Assembly: GCF_000373965.1 (NCBI RefSeq)
Contig: NZ_KB892842.1
Coordinates: forward strand, 32,702 to 96,701
Source: Uliginosibacterium gangwonense DSM 18521
GTDB lineage: Bacteria; Pseudomonadota; Gammaproteobacteria; Burkholderiales; Rhodocyclaceae
Direction: 5' to 3'
DNA: 64,000 nucleotides
Shown here: one piece after another, positions 45,891 through 54,403 of the stretch
Layout: each line of letters starts with the position of its first letter
How positions within the stretch are numbered: the first letter of the stretch is position 1
The notes under the pieces: generated by a model
Seen by the model: the letters and a program-made list of their open reading frames with translations, nothing else
Database searches by the model: none
What the model was told of the DNA's origin: nothing
Position numbers and translations under genes: made by a program

Positions 45891-46756
45891 TCTCCACGGA
45901 ACTCGCACACGAGCAGCATGCCTTTGAAATACCCTTGCTACCTCGGCATGAAGAGGAGGCTAGCGCCACTCCATCACGACGCTTGAGCACCACAACAATC
46001 AGCACCCTTACCATTGCCACACTATTGGTTCTGTGGTGGGGCGTGACAAGTGCTGGTTTGATTGCTCCTCTTTTTCTGCCGCCACCGCAGAATATCCTCA
46101 TCAAATTCTGGCAAGTCTCAACGCACGGCTTCATGGATTCAACGCTCTGGCAGCATCTTGGAGCAAGCTTGGCCCGCGTATTCTCAGCCCTTGTTGCATC
46201 GGTATTGCTAGGCATTCCTGTGGGGGTGGCAATAGGCCAATCGCGCATCGCCAAGGGGATTCTTGACCCCTTGATCGAGATCTACCGCCCCATTCCGCCA
46301 CTTGCGTATCTACCACTCGTTGTCATCTGGTTCGGAATCGGTGAATTTTCAAAAATACTGTTGATATTCCTCGCCATTTTTGCGCCTATCGTAATAGGGA
46401 CAGCAAATGGCGTGCGCCAAGTTTCCAACAACCGAATTCGCGTAGCGCAATCCCTGGGTGCTACACCTTGGCAGCTCATACGTCATGTTGTCTTACCCAG
46501 TGCGTTACCGGATATTCTGGTTGGCATTCGGATTGGTCTGGGAACGGGCTGGTCAACGCTGGTTGCCGCTGAACTTGTAGCAGCCACAAGCGGTATGGGA
46601 TTCATGGTGCAATCTGCGGCACAGTTTCTAGTGACAGACGTTGTCATTCTCGGCATTGCGGTGATCGCAATCATTGCCTTCGGACTTGAGCTCGGGCTGC
46701 GTTACCTGCACAAACGCCTTGCGCCATGGAGCCTTCCAAACAGAGACCTAGGCTGA
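45887..46756 (+). CDS. tauC: Taurine-type ABC transporter permease
   Basis: The 289-residue inner-membrane permease has a hydrophilic N-terminus of some 40 residues followed by about six membrane segments. The EAA loop [23 protein letters not shown] is followed by [21 protein letters not shown], both strong TauC marks. It is coupled to the ATPase by overlap and ends 11 bases before the small membrane protein gene. Confidence 0.9.
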   Translation: MISTELAHEQHAFEIPLLPRHEEEASATPSRRLSTTTISTLTIATLLVLWWGVTSAGLIAPLFLPPPQNILIKFWQVSTHGFMDSTLWQHLGASLARVFSALVASVLLGIPVGVAIGQSRIAKGILDPLIEIYRPIPPLAYLPLVVIWFGIGEFSKILLIFLAIFAPIVIGTANGVRQVSNNRIRVAQSLGATPWQLIRHVVLPSALPDILVGIRIGLGTGWSTLVAAELVAATSGMGFMVQSAAQFLVTDVVILGIAVIAIIAFGLELGLRYLHKRLAPWSLPNRDLG

Positions 46757-46767
46757 GGTATCCAAAG

Positions 46768-46887
46768 ATGGACCAGTCATTCTCATCGCTGACGCACGTT
46801 GTTCTTGGAAGCCTCGCCATACTGGTGCTTGTACTCTCCATCCTCTATCCCCTTTATGACAAGGATAGCAAGGCTGACAAAGAATAG
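46768..46887 (+). CDS. 39-residue single-pass membrane protein in the tau-like operon
   Basis: This is a short frame starting at ATG 46768, with GAGG ten bases upstream. It encodes a polar start (MDQSFSSLTH), one hydrophobic segment VVLGSLAILVLVLSIL and a charged tail DKDSKADKE. It fits exactly between tauC and the hydrolase, with 11 and 3 spacer bases, leaving no unexplained gap. The layout resembles small regulatory or complex-stabilising membrane subunits. The function is not known; it may assist the importer or anchor one of the following enzymes. Confidence 0.65.
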   Translation: MDQSFSSLTHVVLGSLAILVLVLSILYPLYDKDSKADKE

Positions 46888-46890
46888 ACG

Positions 46891-47733
46891 ATGCACTTTA
46901 TTACCCGTGATCACACCCGCCTGTACTATGAGCAAACGGGCGAAGGTTTTCCGCTGCTGATGCTGAGCGGACTGTGGAGCGACACCCAAATCTGGGATAA
47001 GCAGGTAGATGAGTTTAAGGACCTGTATTGCTGCATTCGGCTAGAGCACCGGGGGATTGCTCGCTCAGACAAATGGCAAGGCACCTATTCCTATGATCTA
47101 CATGCCCAGGATGTGTGTGACTTGCTTGATCACCTGAAAATCGACAAAGCAATTGTAAGCGGCGTATGCCATGGTGGTATGACGGCTGTGCGCCTTGCCC
47201 ATCGCTATCCGCATCGTTGCACTGCCTTGGTTATCAACGGAACACAGGTGCTACGTTCCGGCAAGCAAAGTCTGCGTTTCCAGGGTTGGCGAACCCTTAT
47301 AGAACAGAGCAGTTTCGAGACTTTCTATCAGACTGAATTGATCCCCAGTCTCTATTCCGAGTCATTTTTAGCGCATAACAGCTCACGTTTAGAAGCAATC
47401 ACCGCCGGGGCAAGTGCCCGAATGGAACTAGGCTCCACGCTCTCGATGCTTGACGCTTGCAGCCGCTTCGGTCTGGAAGAGACCGAGCTAAAGGGCATAC
47501 AAATTCCTGCCTTGATCATGGCGGGGGACGAAGATGCATTTGTTTTGCAAAGCGCAGTGGAACACTCCGCATCTCTCTGGCCCCATAGCCAATATCACCT
47601 ATTCAAACGCTGCGGCCATTTCCCCCAACGAGAAGCGACCGCAGAGTACAACAGGGTTGTGAAAAATTACCTCGCCACCCTTACGCAGCCTTCACACCTG
47701 TGCAGCGGGCAAACTCCGGTTTTTTCAGAATAA
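46891..47733 (+). CDS. Alpha/beta hydrolase with Cys in the nucleophile position
   Basis: The 280-residue alpha/beta hydrolase fold protein has the oxyanion segment MLSGLWSDTQIWD and the nucleophile elbow SGVCHGGM, with Cys93 where most members have Ser. The acid is probably Asp in IMAGDEDAF and the base His in KRCGHFPQ. Cys nucleophiles are known in dienelactone hydrolases, but the surroundings here resemble haloperoxidase/esterase types. It has no signal peptide. It follows the 39-residue protein by three bases and precedes a radical-SAM-like gene. Thioester, lactone or ester cleavage is a guess. Confidence 0.8.
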   Translation: MHFITRDHTRLYYEQTGEGFPLLMLSGLWSDTQIWDKQVDEFKDLYCCIRLEHRGIARSDKWQGTYSYDLHAQDVCDLLDHLKIDKAIVSGVCHGGMTAVRLAHRYPHRCTALVINGTQVLRSGKQSLRFQGWRTLIEQSSFETFYQTELIPSLYSESFLAHNSSRLEAITAGASARMELGSTLSMLDACSRFGLEETELKGIQIPALIMAGDEDAFVLQSAVEHSASLWPHSQYHLFKRCGHFPQREATAEYNRVVKNYLATLTQPSHLCSGQTPVFSE

Positions 47734-47776
47734 GTTCAGACAAAACAATTGGTTTTTCATCTCTTCGGCATCGGTT

Positions 47777-47795
47777 AAGGTTTAGCATAAACCTT
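47777..47795 (+). promoter_or_regulatory. Perfect 8-bp hairpin between hydrolase and radical SAM genes
   Basis: The arms AAGGTTTA (47777-47784) and TAAACCTT (47788-47795) enclose a three-base loop in the 134-base gap before the radical-SAM-like gene. There is no T-run. It could be an mRNA-processing or regulatory hairpin that sets the ratio of the two products. Confidence 0.45.
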
Positions 47796-47867
47796 TCCCC
47801 TTGCATGGATTTAGAAGCCATCGCACCTTTGCTTGGTGTGACAAATCCAAAAACGTCTGGAGATGCC

Positions 47868-49121
47868 ATGAATGCGCCAAACGAGCTGAAAAGCCATCAG
47901 TTGTCGTACCACGAGATTGTCGCAAAGTATCCGACCGTATCGCCTTTCGTCATCCTGAAAACCGACGTGCAACGTCGGGGCGTCACCTATACCACTCAAG
48001 CCATCGAACGGGCCAATCCGGCTTTGCATTTGCTTCAGTTCAGAAGCATTTTCCATACAATTGGTGAAAAACAAACCCCACAAATCCCAGTCTCATTGTT
48101 ACTACGCGATGGTACATCTATCCTGACGGGAATGCGCCCTGATGCGCCAGCCCCCTACCTTGTCGACTTCGTTGACGGTCGCCTGGTTCTCACTGATCAC
48201 GGCCAGATTTTGGAAGAGGTAGAATATTGGCATAAGCCACAATATGTGGACAAACATACCAGTGCAGGCACCCCCATGTGGCAGGTTGCTACGCCAAGGC
48301 CTCAAAGACTGGACATCAATCCTTACTCATATTGTCACTTCTGGGATGATGGCGGGGGCTGCAAGTATTGCAACATCTCATCGCATTTTAACAAGGAACG
48401 CAAGAATAACGGCAAGCCCTTGCGCATTGCACCACGAGACATTTATGAAACGGTGCGTGAAGCCGTTAAGCAACCGGGGCGATTCGCCAATATCATGCTG
48501 ACTGGCGGCTCCATTCTATCGGGTTCTCAGCTCTTTGATGACGAGCTTCAAGTCTACATTGAAACGCTACAGGCGATTGGCGAGAACTTCACAACGCGAC
48601 GCTTCCCGAGCCAATTGATTGCGTCTGCATTTTCTCTGGATCAGCTTGCTCGCCTATATGAAGAGACAGGATTACTCACCTACACCTCCGATCTGGAAGT
48701 GCTTGATGACGCCCTCTTCAACTGGATCTGCCCCGGCAAAGCTGGCAAGCTGGGTTATCAAGCCTGGAAGCGGCGCCTGATAGATGCCGTTCAAATATTT
48801 GGCACTGGGCGCGTCAACACCGGCATTGTCGGTGGCGTTGAAACCGCGACACCCCATGGTTTCGCCTCAGAGGATGAAGCCTTAGATGCTACGTTGACCG
48901 AGGCGGAAGATCTTGCCCAACACGGAGTAACCGTTGTGCAATGCGTGTGGTCTCCCACCCGGGGCTCAGCGTTCGCCAAACAGCACCCGCCTTCGCTTGA
49001 ATACTATGTGCGTCTGTCTCAAGGGCTGGATGCACTGCGTCGACATTACAACCTGAATGCGGATATGGATAGCTATCGGATTTGCGGCAATCACCCGGAT
49101 ACAGATTTATCACGCATCTAA
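47868..49121 (+). CDS. Radical SAM-like protein with CX8CX2C motif
   Basis: The 417-residue protein has Cys156, Cys165 and Cys168 in YCHFWDDGGGCKYC, a CX8CX2C spacing in place of CX3CX2C. It is followed by MLTGGSILSG, like the SAM-binding GGE motif, and by beta strands such as LLTYTSDLEVLDD and VNTGIVGGVETA that fit the radical SAM barrel. The N-terminal 140 residues are family-specific. The start at 47868 has GGAG upstream; an open frame reaches back to 47700 inside the hydrolase gene. Extra cysteines lie in ICPGKAG, VQCVW and RICGNHPDTD. The reaction is not known; carbon-sulfur bond chemistry fits the tau-like context. Confidence 0.75.
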   Translation: MNAPNELKSHQLSYHEIVAKYPTVSPFVILKTDVQRRGVTYTTQAIERANPALHLLQFRSIFHTIGEKQTPQIPVSLLLRDGTSILTGMRPDAPAPYLVDFVDGRLVLTDHGQILEEVEYWHKPQYVDKHTSAGTPMWQVATPRPQRLDINPYSYCHFWDDGGGCKYCNISSHFNKERKNNGKPLRIAPRDIYETVREAVKQPGRFANIMLTGGSILSGSQLFDDELQVYIETLQAIGENFTTRRFPSQLIASAFSLDQLARLYEETGLLTYTSDLEVLDDALFNWICPGKAGKLGYQAWKRRLIDAVQIFGTGRVNTGIVGGVETATPHGFASEDEALDATLTEAEDLAQHGVTVVQCVWSPTRGSAFAKQHPPSLEYYVRLSQGLDALRRHYNLNADMDSYRICGNHPDTDLSRI

Positions 49122-49146
49122 TTTGGCTCGGAACAGGACTTGAATA

Positions 49147-49632
49147 ATGGCACCAGAATTTAAACAAGATTTCTTTTCAGCGCTCCATGGGCCTGACAGC
49201 GTCAAACTCATTGCAACAACTGACGAAACAGGTACTCCGCATCTCGAGGAAGTCCCCTCCCTCACGTTCGATGCAAATGGTTATATTGTTCTGCTTGAAG
49301 AAAATGAGTATTCACACACCAATCGTAATCTGGTTGGAAGTTTATGGTTCAATCGCAAGCTCAGCATTTATGTTCGGAATGGTGCAACCCACCAATTCCA
49401 GGCCATCGCCAAACCCTACAAGGTCTTCATTACCGGCCCGGTATTTGAAGAGCACTATCGGGCAATACGTGCAAAACGCCCCAATGCAAAACTCTCAGCC
49501 GTATGGCTACTGGAAGTCGTACACATCACCGATGAGAACTTCAAAACTCGGCAAGCACATGAGGACCTTGGCAGATTAGCGTTGATTCACCTCGATCAAA
49601 TCGCCCGTAGCACCGCACCCACGCCATCGTAG
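49147..49632 (+). CDS. Pyridoxamine-phosphate-oxidase-like FMN split-barrel protein
   Basis: The 161-residue protein has the split-barrel pattern: VKLIATTDETGTPHLEEVPSL, GYIVLLEENEYSHTNRNLVG and FQAIAKPYKVFITGPVFEEHY. Members bind FMN, F420 or heme and often serve as flavin reductases or small oxidoreductases. It is 25 bases after the radical-SAM-like gene on the same strand, so it could supply electrons to it; this is inference. It lacks the full PLP-site pattern of true PdxH. Confidence 0.7.
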   Translation: MAPEFKQDFFSALHGPDSVKLIATTDETGTPHLEEVPSLTFDANGYIVLLEENEYSHTNRNLVGSLWFNRKLSIYVRNGATHQFQAIAKPYKVFITGPVFEEHYRAIRAKRPNAKLSAVWLLEVVHITDENFKTRQAHEDLGRLALIHLDQIARSTAPTPS

Positions 49633-49794
49633 GAGTTCAGCCTGTTGTACACCATGGCGCAGCCCGTTGCCAACTCGTTGAAGCTAGAGCCACACAAGAC
49701 CCAATTGAATGTACGACAGATGGCCTGGGTGTAAAACCAGTAAAAGCGGATATATATTCACAATTTCGCTGGTCCTGCTTCTGTGCAGGGAACG

Positions 49795-49804
49795 TGTATA
49801 TACA
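49795..49804. promoter_or_regulatory. Palindrome upstream of FadL-like gene
   Basis: TGTATATACA is a perfect 10-bp palindrome 80 bases before the porin start. It may be an operator, though an A/T-rich palindrome of this length could arise by chance. Confidence 0.3.
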
Positions 49805-49884
49805 TAGTACTAGAAATTTGTTTTCCGCTCTTTTGGCTGTTGATATTGTGTAATGATCCGTTGCCACAGAATAGGTCTTACCAG

Positions 49885-51159
49885 ATGTCTTTCTTGCACA
49901 ACTCTCGACGCCCACACCTGCATTTGGTTGCCCTGTTAACGCTGTTGACGCCGACACTGGCACAAGCAACCAACGGCTATTTCAGTAATGGCTATGGTGC
50001 AATTTCGCAGGGAATCGCTGGCATCGGTATTGCCTTGCCACTGGATGGGTTGGCCGCTGCTTCCAATCCTGCCGGTACTGCGCTGGTCGGAGATCGCACT
50101 GATCTTGGCATTGATCTGTTCCGTCCGAAACGCGAAGCCACAATCAGTGGCAATGGCTTTGGTGCAAACGGGAATTACGATGGCAACGGGAAAAAGAACT
50201 TTTTCATTCCGGACCTTGCCCTGACCAAGCAAATTTCATCAACCACCGGCCTCGGACTCGCTGTGTACGGCAATGGGGGCATGAACACCGATTACAAGAC
50301 CAACCCCTATGGTGCGTTTGGCAGCACGGGGCATGCCGGTGTCAACCTCTCGCAGCTGTTCATTACGCCTTCGCTTGCTTACCGTGTGACGCCCAAGCAC
50401 AGCGTTGGCTTGGCACTGAATGTGGCTTATCAACGCTTCAAGGCTTACGGCCTGAGTGCATTCGACAATCCCGTTTTTTCCTCCAGTCCAGGGAATGTCA
50501 CGGATCGTGGGGCTGACTCTTCTACCGGCGTTGGTGTGCGCCTTGGTTATATTGGTGAAATCCTGCCGGATGTCACCCTGGGCCTTACCTGGGCTTCGCG
50601 CATTCGTACTGGCAAACTGGATAGGTACAAGGGGCTCTTCGCAAACGAAGGCGGCTTTGATGTGCCGGAAAATTATGGCATTGGCTTGAGCTACCGGCCT
50701 ACCTCCTCGCTCACGCTGGCGCTTGAGGGGCAGCACATCAACTACAGTGACATCAATTCGATTGCCACGCCGCTTGCGGGCTTGCTCAGCGGCAACAAGC
50801 TTGGCTCGGCAAATGGTCCCGGCTTTGGCTGGAAGGACGTCACCGTGTGGCGTGTCGGCGCCAGCTACGATGTCAACAGCACGCTGACACTGCGGGCTGG
50901 TTATAGCCACAGTGATCAACCCATTCCGCAGGGCCAGACTTTCTTCAATATTCTGGCTCCGGCCACAGTACGTGATCACCTGACTTTTGGTGCAACCTGG
51001 AAGGCCAGTGCTTCCAACGAAATCAGCGCTTTCTATGCCCATGGTTTCCGCGAGACCGTTAAAGGCAGCGGTTCGATTCCGGCAGCCTTCGGCGGTGGCG
51101 AAGCGAATATCAGTTTGGAAGAGAACATTTTGGGTTTAAGCTGGGGGCACAAGTTCTGA
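49885..51159 (+). CDS. FadL/OmpP1-type outer membrane transport protein
   Basis: The 424-residue protein has a signal peptide ending TLAQA and then TNGYFSNGYGAISQGIAGIGIALPLDGLAAASNPAG, read in two blocks, which is the FadL hatch start. A long beta-barrel ending LGLSWGHKF follows. FadL proteins bring hydrophobic molecules such as fatty acids or aromatics across the outer membrane. The ATG at 49885 gives the expected signal peptide; the open frame reaches back to 49783. It might serve uptake of a hydrophobic sulfur compound for the preceding operon, but a separate role is equally possible. Confidence 0.88.
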   Translation: MSFLHNSRRPHLHLVALLTLLTPTLAQATNGYFSNGYGAISQGIAGIGIALPLDGLAAASNPAGTALVGDRTDLGIDLFRPKREATISGNGFGANGNYDGNGKKNFFIPDLALTKQISSTTGLGLAVYGNGGMNTDYKTNPYGAFGSTGHAGVNLSQLFITPSLAYRVTPKHSVGLALNVAYQRFKAYGLSAFDNPVFSSSPGNVTDRGADSSTGVGVRLGYIGEILPDVTLGLTWASRIRTGKLDRYKGLFANEGGFDVPENYGIGLSYRPTSSLTLALEGQHINYSDINSIATPLAGLLSGNKLGSANGPGFGWKDVTVWRVGASYDVNSTLTLRAGYSHSDQPIPQGQTFFNILAPATVRDHLTFGATWKASASNEISAFYAHGFRETVKGSGSIPAAFGGGEANISLEENILGLSWGHKF

Positions 51160-51178
51160 TCACCTCGCCTTGGCATTT

Positions 51179-51619
51179 ATGCACATCACCCACTTTACCC
51201 CTCTCAATGCGTTGCTCGGTGGCGTACTGATCGGCATTGCCGCGAGTCTCCTGCTGTGGCTCAACGGGCGCATAGCAGGCATCAGCGGTATCGTCGGGCA
51301 TGTTGTTATACCGTGGCCGCCCAAAGAAAGCGTCTGGCGCTTGAGTTTCCTGTTTGGTTTGGTCGCAGGCGCGGCAATCTACTATTTCTTCTGGGGTGGT
51401 GCGCCCTTGGCACGCACAGAGTTCCCCGGGTGGCTTCTGGCGTTGGGTGGGCTGCTTGTCGGCTTTGGCACCTCGCTGGGCAGTGGATGCACCAGCGGGC
51501 ACGGCGTGTGCGGGCTCGGGCGTCGGTCTTTGCGATCACTGGTTGCAACGATCGTTTTCCTGGTGGTCGCAATCCTCACCACCTTCGTCGTCAGACACAT
51601 CGGAGGAGTGTACTCATGA
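51179..51619 (+). CDS. YeeE/YedE-type sulfur transporter, N-terminal half
   Basis: The 146-residue membrane protein has about four hydrophobic segments and the conserved cysteine motif GSGCTSGHGVCGLGRRS of the thiosulfate/sulfane-sulfur transporter family (DUF395). In the full-length family one chain carries two such halves; here they are separate genes. It overlaps the second half by ATGA. A TTG at 51170 is an alternative start nine bases upstream. Confidence 0.85.
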   Translation: MHITHFTPLNALLGGVLIGIAASLLLWLNGRIAGISGIVGHVVIPWPPKESVWRLSFLFGLVAGAAIYYFFWGGAPLARTEFPGWLLALGGLLVGFGTSLGSGCTSGHGVCGLGRRSLRSLVATIVFLVVAILTTFVVRHIGGVYS

Positions 51620-52050
51620 AACGGGTGCTGGCTGCATTCTTCCCCGGCATGATCTTTGGTTTTGGCCTTGCCGCTGCACAGATGACAAATCCCCTGAAGG
51701 TGCTCGGATTCCTCGATCTGGCTGGAGCATGGGACCCTAGCCTGCTGTTCGTTCTCGGCGGCGCCGTGGCGGTTACTTTGCTGGCTTTTCGTTTCATCCT
51801 GCGGCAGCCCACGCCGATCTTTGACAGCCGATTTTATCTGCCAGCATCACAAGGCATCGACCGCGCGTTGCTACTCGGTGCTGCGATATTTGGTGTTGGT
51901 TGGGGCATCAGCGGTTACTGCCCTGGTCCGGCCATTGCATCTCTTGCCGCCCCTACCAGCGAAACCTGGGTCTTTCTACCCGCCTTACTGGTTGGTACAG
52001 GCCTTCATCGCTGGCGGACTTTTCACTCACGTTCGCACACGCCAACCTAA
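51616..52050 (+). CDS. YeeE/YedE-type sulfur transporter, C-terminal half
   Basis: This 144-residue membrane protein has the second-half signature GWGISGYCPGPAIASLA. It starts at ATG 51616 within the stop of the first half, so the two are translated together and probably form one transporter, as in two-gene PmpAB-type systems. GGAGGAG lies just upstream. Substrate is likely thiosulfate or another sulfane sulfur, which would supply the sulfur-assimilation genes of the window. Confidence 0.85.
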   Translation: MKRVLAAFFPGMIFGFGLAAAQMTNPLKVLGFLDLAGAWDPSLLFVLGGAVAVTLLAFRFILRQPTPIFDSRFYLPASQGIDRALLLGAAIFGVGWGISGYCPGPAIASLAAPTSETWVFLPALLVGTGLHRWRTFHSRSHTPT

Positions 52051-52652
52051 GTGCCAAGAAAATCCTTGCTTAGCAGATGGTTCTGCATAGATCCCTGTGA
52101 ACCGAACTTTACACAGAATAGAGTTGAGAAAAGCGTGTCTGGGCCGCGGTCAATCCACAGGCAAGACAAAATGCTGAAAAATATTACATAAAAATTCTTA
52201 TATCATATTTAGGCAATACCTTGGCCGCATGGCTTTTGGGCAAAACTTGTGGTGTTTCGGATCTCTACGTCCGCCCGCCCCCCGAAGCCCCGATCAATCT
52301 CATCAGTGCGCAGCACACGTGTGGTGTCAGTGACACGTTTGCCGGCTACTGTTTGGGGTGGCGCAATACAGCGTGCGGTTGTCTTTGTCGAGGAGTACCC
52401 GCAAATACATCGCCGCGTCTTTTCAGAAGTCCGATATGGCGGCCCCAACAGCAAGCGTGCGCAACTGTTTGCTTTGCTGATCTGACAATTGCGACAGTGA
52501 AGCGCCTTGGGGGCTGAGGCACTCAGCGGCAAATCAGAAATAACAATACGGATATCGTATTAAATTATTAACTGATATGTGTACAACCCGTTTAGAGTTT
52601 ACCTTTGATTGTGCAGCCCTAGCGGCATGCTACGATCCAGCAAGGAAACATC
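52051..52652. other. Gene-free stretch between sulfur transporter and peptide importer
   Basis: About 600 bases with no convincing gene. The part from 52250 to 52500 is richer in G+C and has short open frames in three readings without a recognisable protein, perhaps a relic. The left part (52180-52215) and the last 120 bases are A/T-rich and probably regulatory. Confidence 0.5.
52545..52561. promoter_or_regulatory. Inverted repeat upstream of the peptide importer operon
   Basis: The arms AATACG (52545-52550) and CGTATT (52556-52561) flank GATAT about 90 bases before the dppA-like start. It is a possible repressor site. Confidence 0.4.
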
Positions 52653-54317
52653 ATGCCCCTCTCTATGCGCTTAGCGATAAAATTATTCATTCGTGTTTTA
52701 GTTTGTTCTCTTTCGGTTGTCTGTTGCGTACATGCAGAAACAATCCGCGCCCCAGATCCGAGTCAAATTCCCGCAGAGGCTAAAGCTCGAAAAAATACTC
52801 TGATTGCAACGATAGCAGCTCCACAAGGGGTGTTTAATCCATATTTGATTTCAAATGGATGGGACGAAAATGTCACCGCTGCTATTTTTGGCAATCTAGT
52901 TGGGCTAGACCGCCAGGGCAAACCGGTGTCAGATCAGGCTGAGTCATGGACGATCAGTCCAGATGGATTGGTGTACACATTCAAGCTTGCTAAAAATTTG
53001 AAATTCAGCGACGGTAGTCCGCTGACTGCCAGTGATGTGGCATTTACCCTGACGTTCTTGTATGACCCGGCTTACGACGGCGAAACCGATATTAGCTTGG
53101 CTCATATCAAGGGAGGTGATGCGTACAAAAAGGGAGCCGCTACCAGCATCAGTGGGATTGTAGTGATCAACCCGCAAACAATCCAAATTACCGTCACCGA
53201 ACCAGGTGCGACGACGCTTACTCGGCTGGGTGGGCCAATACTATCTAAAGCGTATTACGGGAAAAATTACCAAAAGGGCAAACTCGAGTCGCTACGTGCC
53301 CTCAGTAACAAACCAATCGGTTCGGGACCTTATGTGTATGAAAATTTTGTTCCGGGGCAGGAGGTGCGCTTCAAGGCCAATCCCTACTATTTCAAAGGCA
53401 AACCTGCGATTGAAAACTTCATCTATCGCATAACCACTGACGCTACCCGCTTACAGTTGTTCCAAACAGGTGGAACTGATATTGAGAGCTTTCCCGTCAA
53501 TAGTGACAATATCGAGCAGCTCAAAGAAATGGGTTTCGCTAATATACACGTCTATCCCTCTAGCGACTTTAGCCTAATCGATTTCAACCACAAAAAACCT
53601 TACCTAAAAGACGCACGTGTACGACAAGCGCTGATTTATGGACTTGATCGCAAGAAGCTGGTTGACCTGATTTATCAGGGCAATGGTAGCGTTGCCAATC
53701 TACCGATTGCACCATTGTCGTGGGCTTACAATCCATCAGGTGTCAATACGTTTCTATTTGATCCAGCCAAGGCACGCGCCCTGCTCGACCAAGCTGGATT
53801 CAAACCAGGGAAAGACGGAGTGCGCGAGAAAAATGGGCAGCGCCTGTCACTGACACTGCTCGCAACTAAGAGTCAATTCAATGATGCATTAATACCAATT
53901 GCAAAGGAAAGCTACAAAGCGATTGGTGTGGAGCTCAATGCTGAAATCTCTGACTTCAATGCCCTGCTCGCCAAACGTAAAGCTGGTAGTTTCGATCTGG
54001 CCACCTACCGCACCTCTGGGTTGAGCGACCCGCATGATGGGGTCAAAGATTTCCGTACTAACGAAAATAAATTTGGTTATGGCAATCCTAAGGTCGATGA
54101 TCTGATCACAAAGGGCAACGAAACCAGCAATATCACGCAACGTAAAGAGATTTACCACCAGCTGTATCAGGTTTTGGCCAACGATCCTCCGTGCATTTTC
54201 CTTGCATATCGCAACATACTTTCGGCCAGTAATAGCCGCGTCACCAACTACCAGCCCAATATCTATCTTGGACTAACGGGCATCCTGCCAGAACTGAGGC
54301 TAACAGGCGCCAAATAG
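52653..54317 (+). CDS. Peptide/nickel/glutathione-type ABC transporter substrate-binding protein
   Basis: The 554-residue family 5 binding protein has a signal peptide ending CCVHAET, then GVFNPYLISNGWDENVTAAIFGNL and the family signature WTISPDGLVYTFKLAKNLKFSDGSPLTASDVAFT (read in parts). It is first in a five-gene importer operon. Family 5 proteins bind di- or oligopeptides, glutathione, heme or nickel. The sulfur-rich setting makes glutathione or another sulfur peptide attractive, but no residue seen here proves it. Confidence 0.88.
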   Translation: MPLSMRLAIKLFIRVLVCSLSVVCCVHAETIRAPDPSQIPAEAKARKNTLIATIAAPQGVFNPYLISNGWDENVTAAIFGNLVGLDRQGKPVSDQAESWTISPDGLVYTFKLAKNLKFSDGSPLTASDVAFTLTFLYDPAYDGETDISLAHIKGGDAYKKGAATSISGIVVINPQTIQITVTEPGATTLTRLGGPILSKAYYGKNYQKGKLESLRALSNKPIGSGPYVYENFVPGQEVRFKANPYYFKGKPAIENFIYRITTDATRLQLFQTGGTDIESFPVNSDNIEQLKEMGFANIHVYPSSDFSLIDFNHKKPYLKDARVRQALIYGLDRKKLVDLIYQGNGSVANLPIAPLSWAYNPSGVNTFLFDPAKARALLDQAGFKPGKDGVREKNGQRLSLTLLATKSQFNDALIPIAKESYKAIGVELNAEISDFNALLAKRKAGSFDLATYRTSGLSDPHDGVKDFRTNENKFGYGNPKVDDLITKGNETSNITQRKEIYHQLYQVLANDPPCIFLAYRNILSASNSRVTNYQPNIYLGLTGILPELRLTGAK

Positions 54318-54403
54318 GGACTGGAAATATCCGTACAGATCAATGAAATAGGCCTCATTTTTTGATGTTGGCTGCAGATATAACCGGCCGAAAGTTTACA
54401 GCT

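Noticed and set aside
44086..46756. Plain taurine degradation locus
   Set aside because: No taurine dioxygenase, transaminase or sulfoacetaldehyde acetyltransferase gene is in the operon.
49637..49969. Minus-strand frame of 110 residues between the split-barrel protein and FadL-like gene
   Set aside because: It overlaps the FadL signal peptide region and has no coding character.
52249..52485. Open frame of 78 residues (start FRISTSARPPKPRS) as a possible gene
   Set aside because: No recognisable family, overlapping frames of similar size on both strands, and no good start site; left as possible relic.
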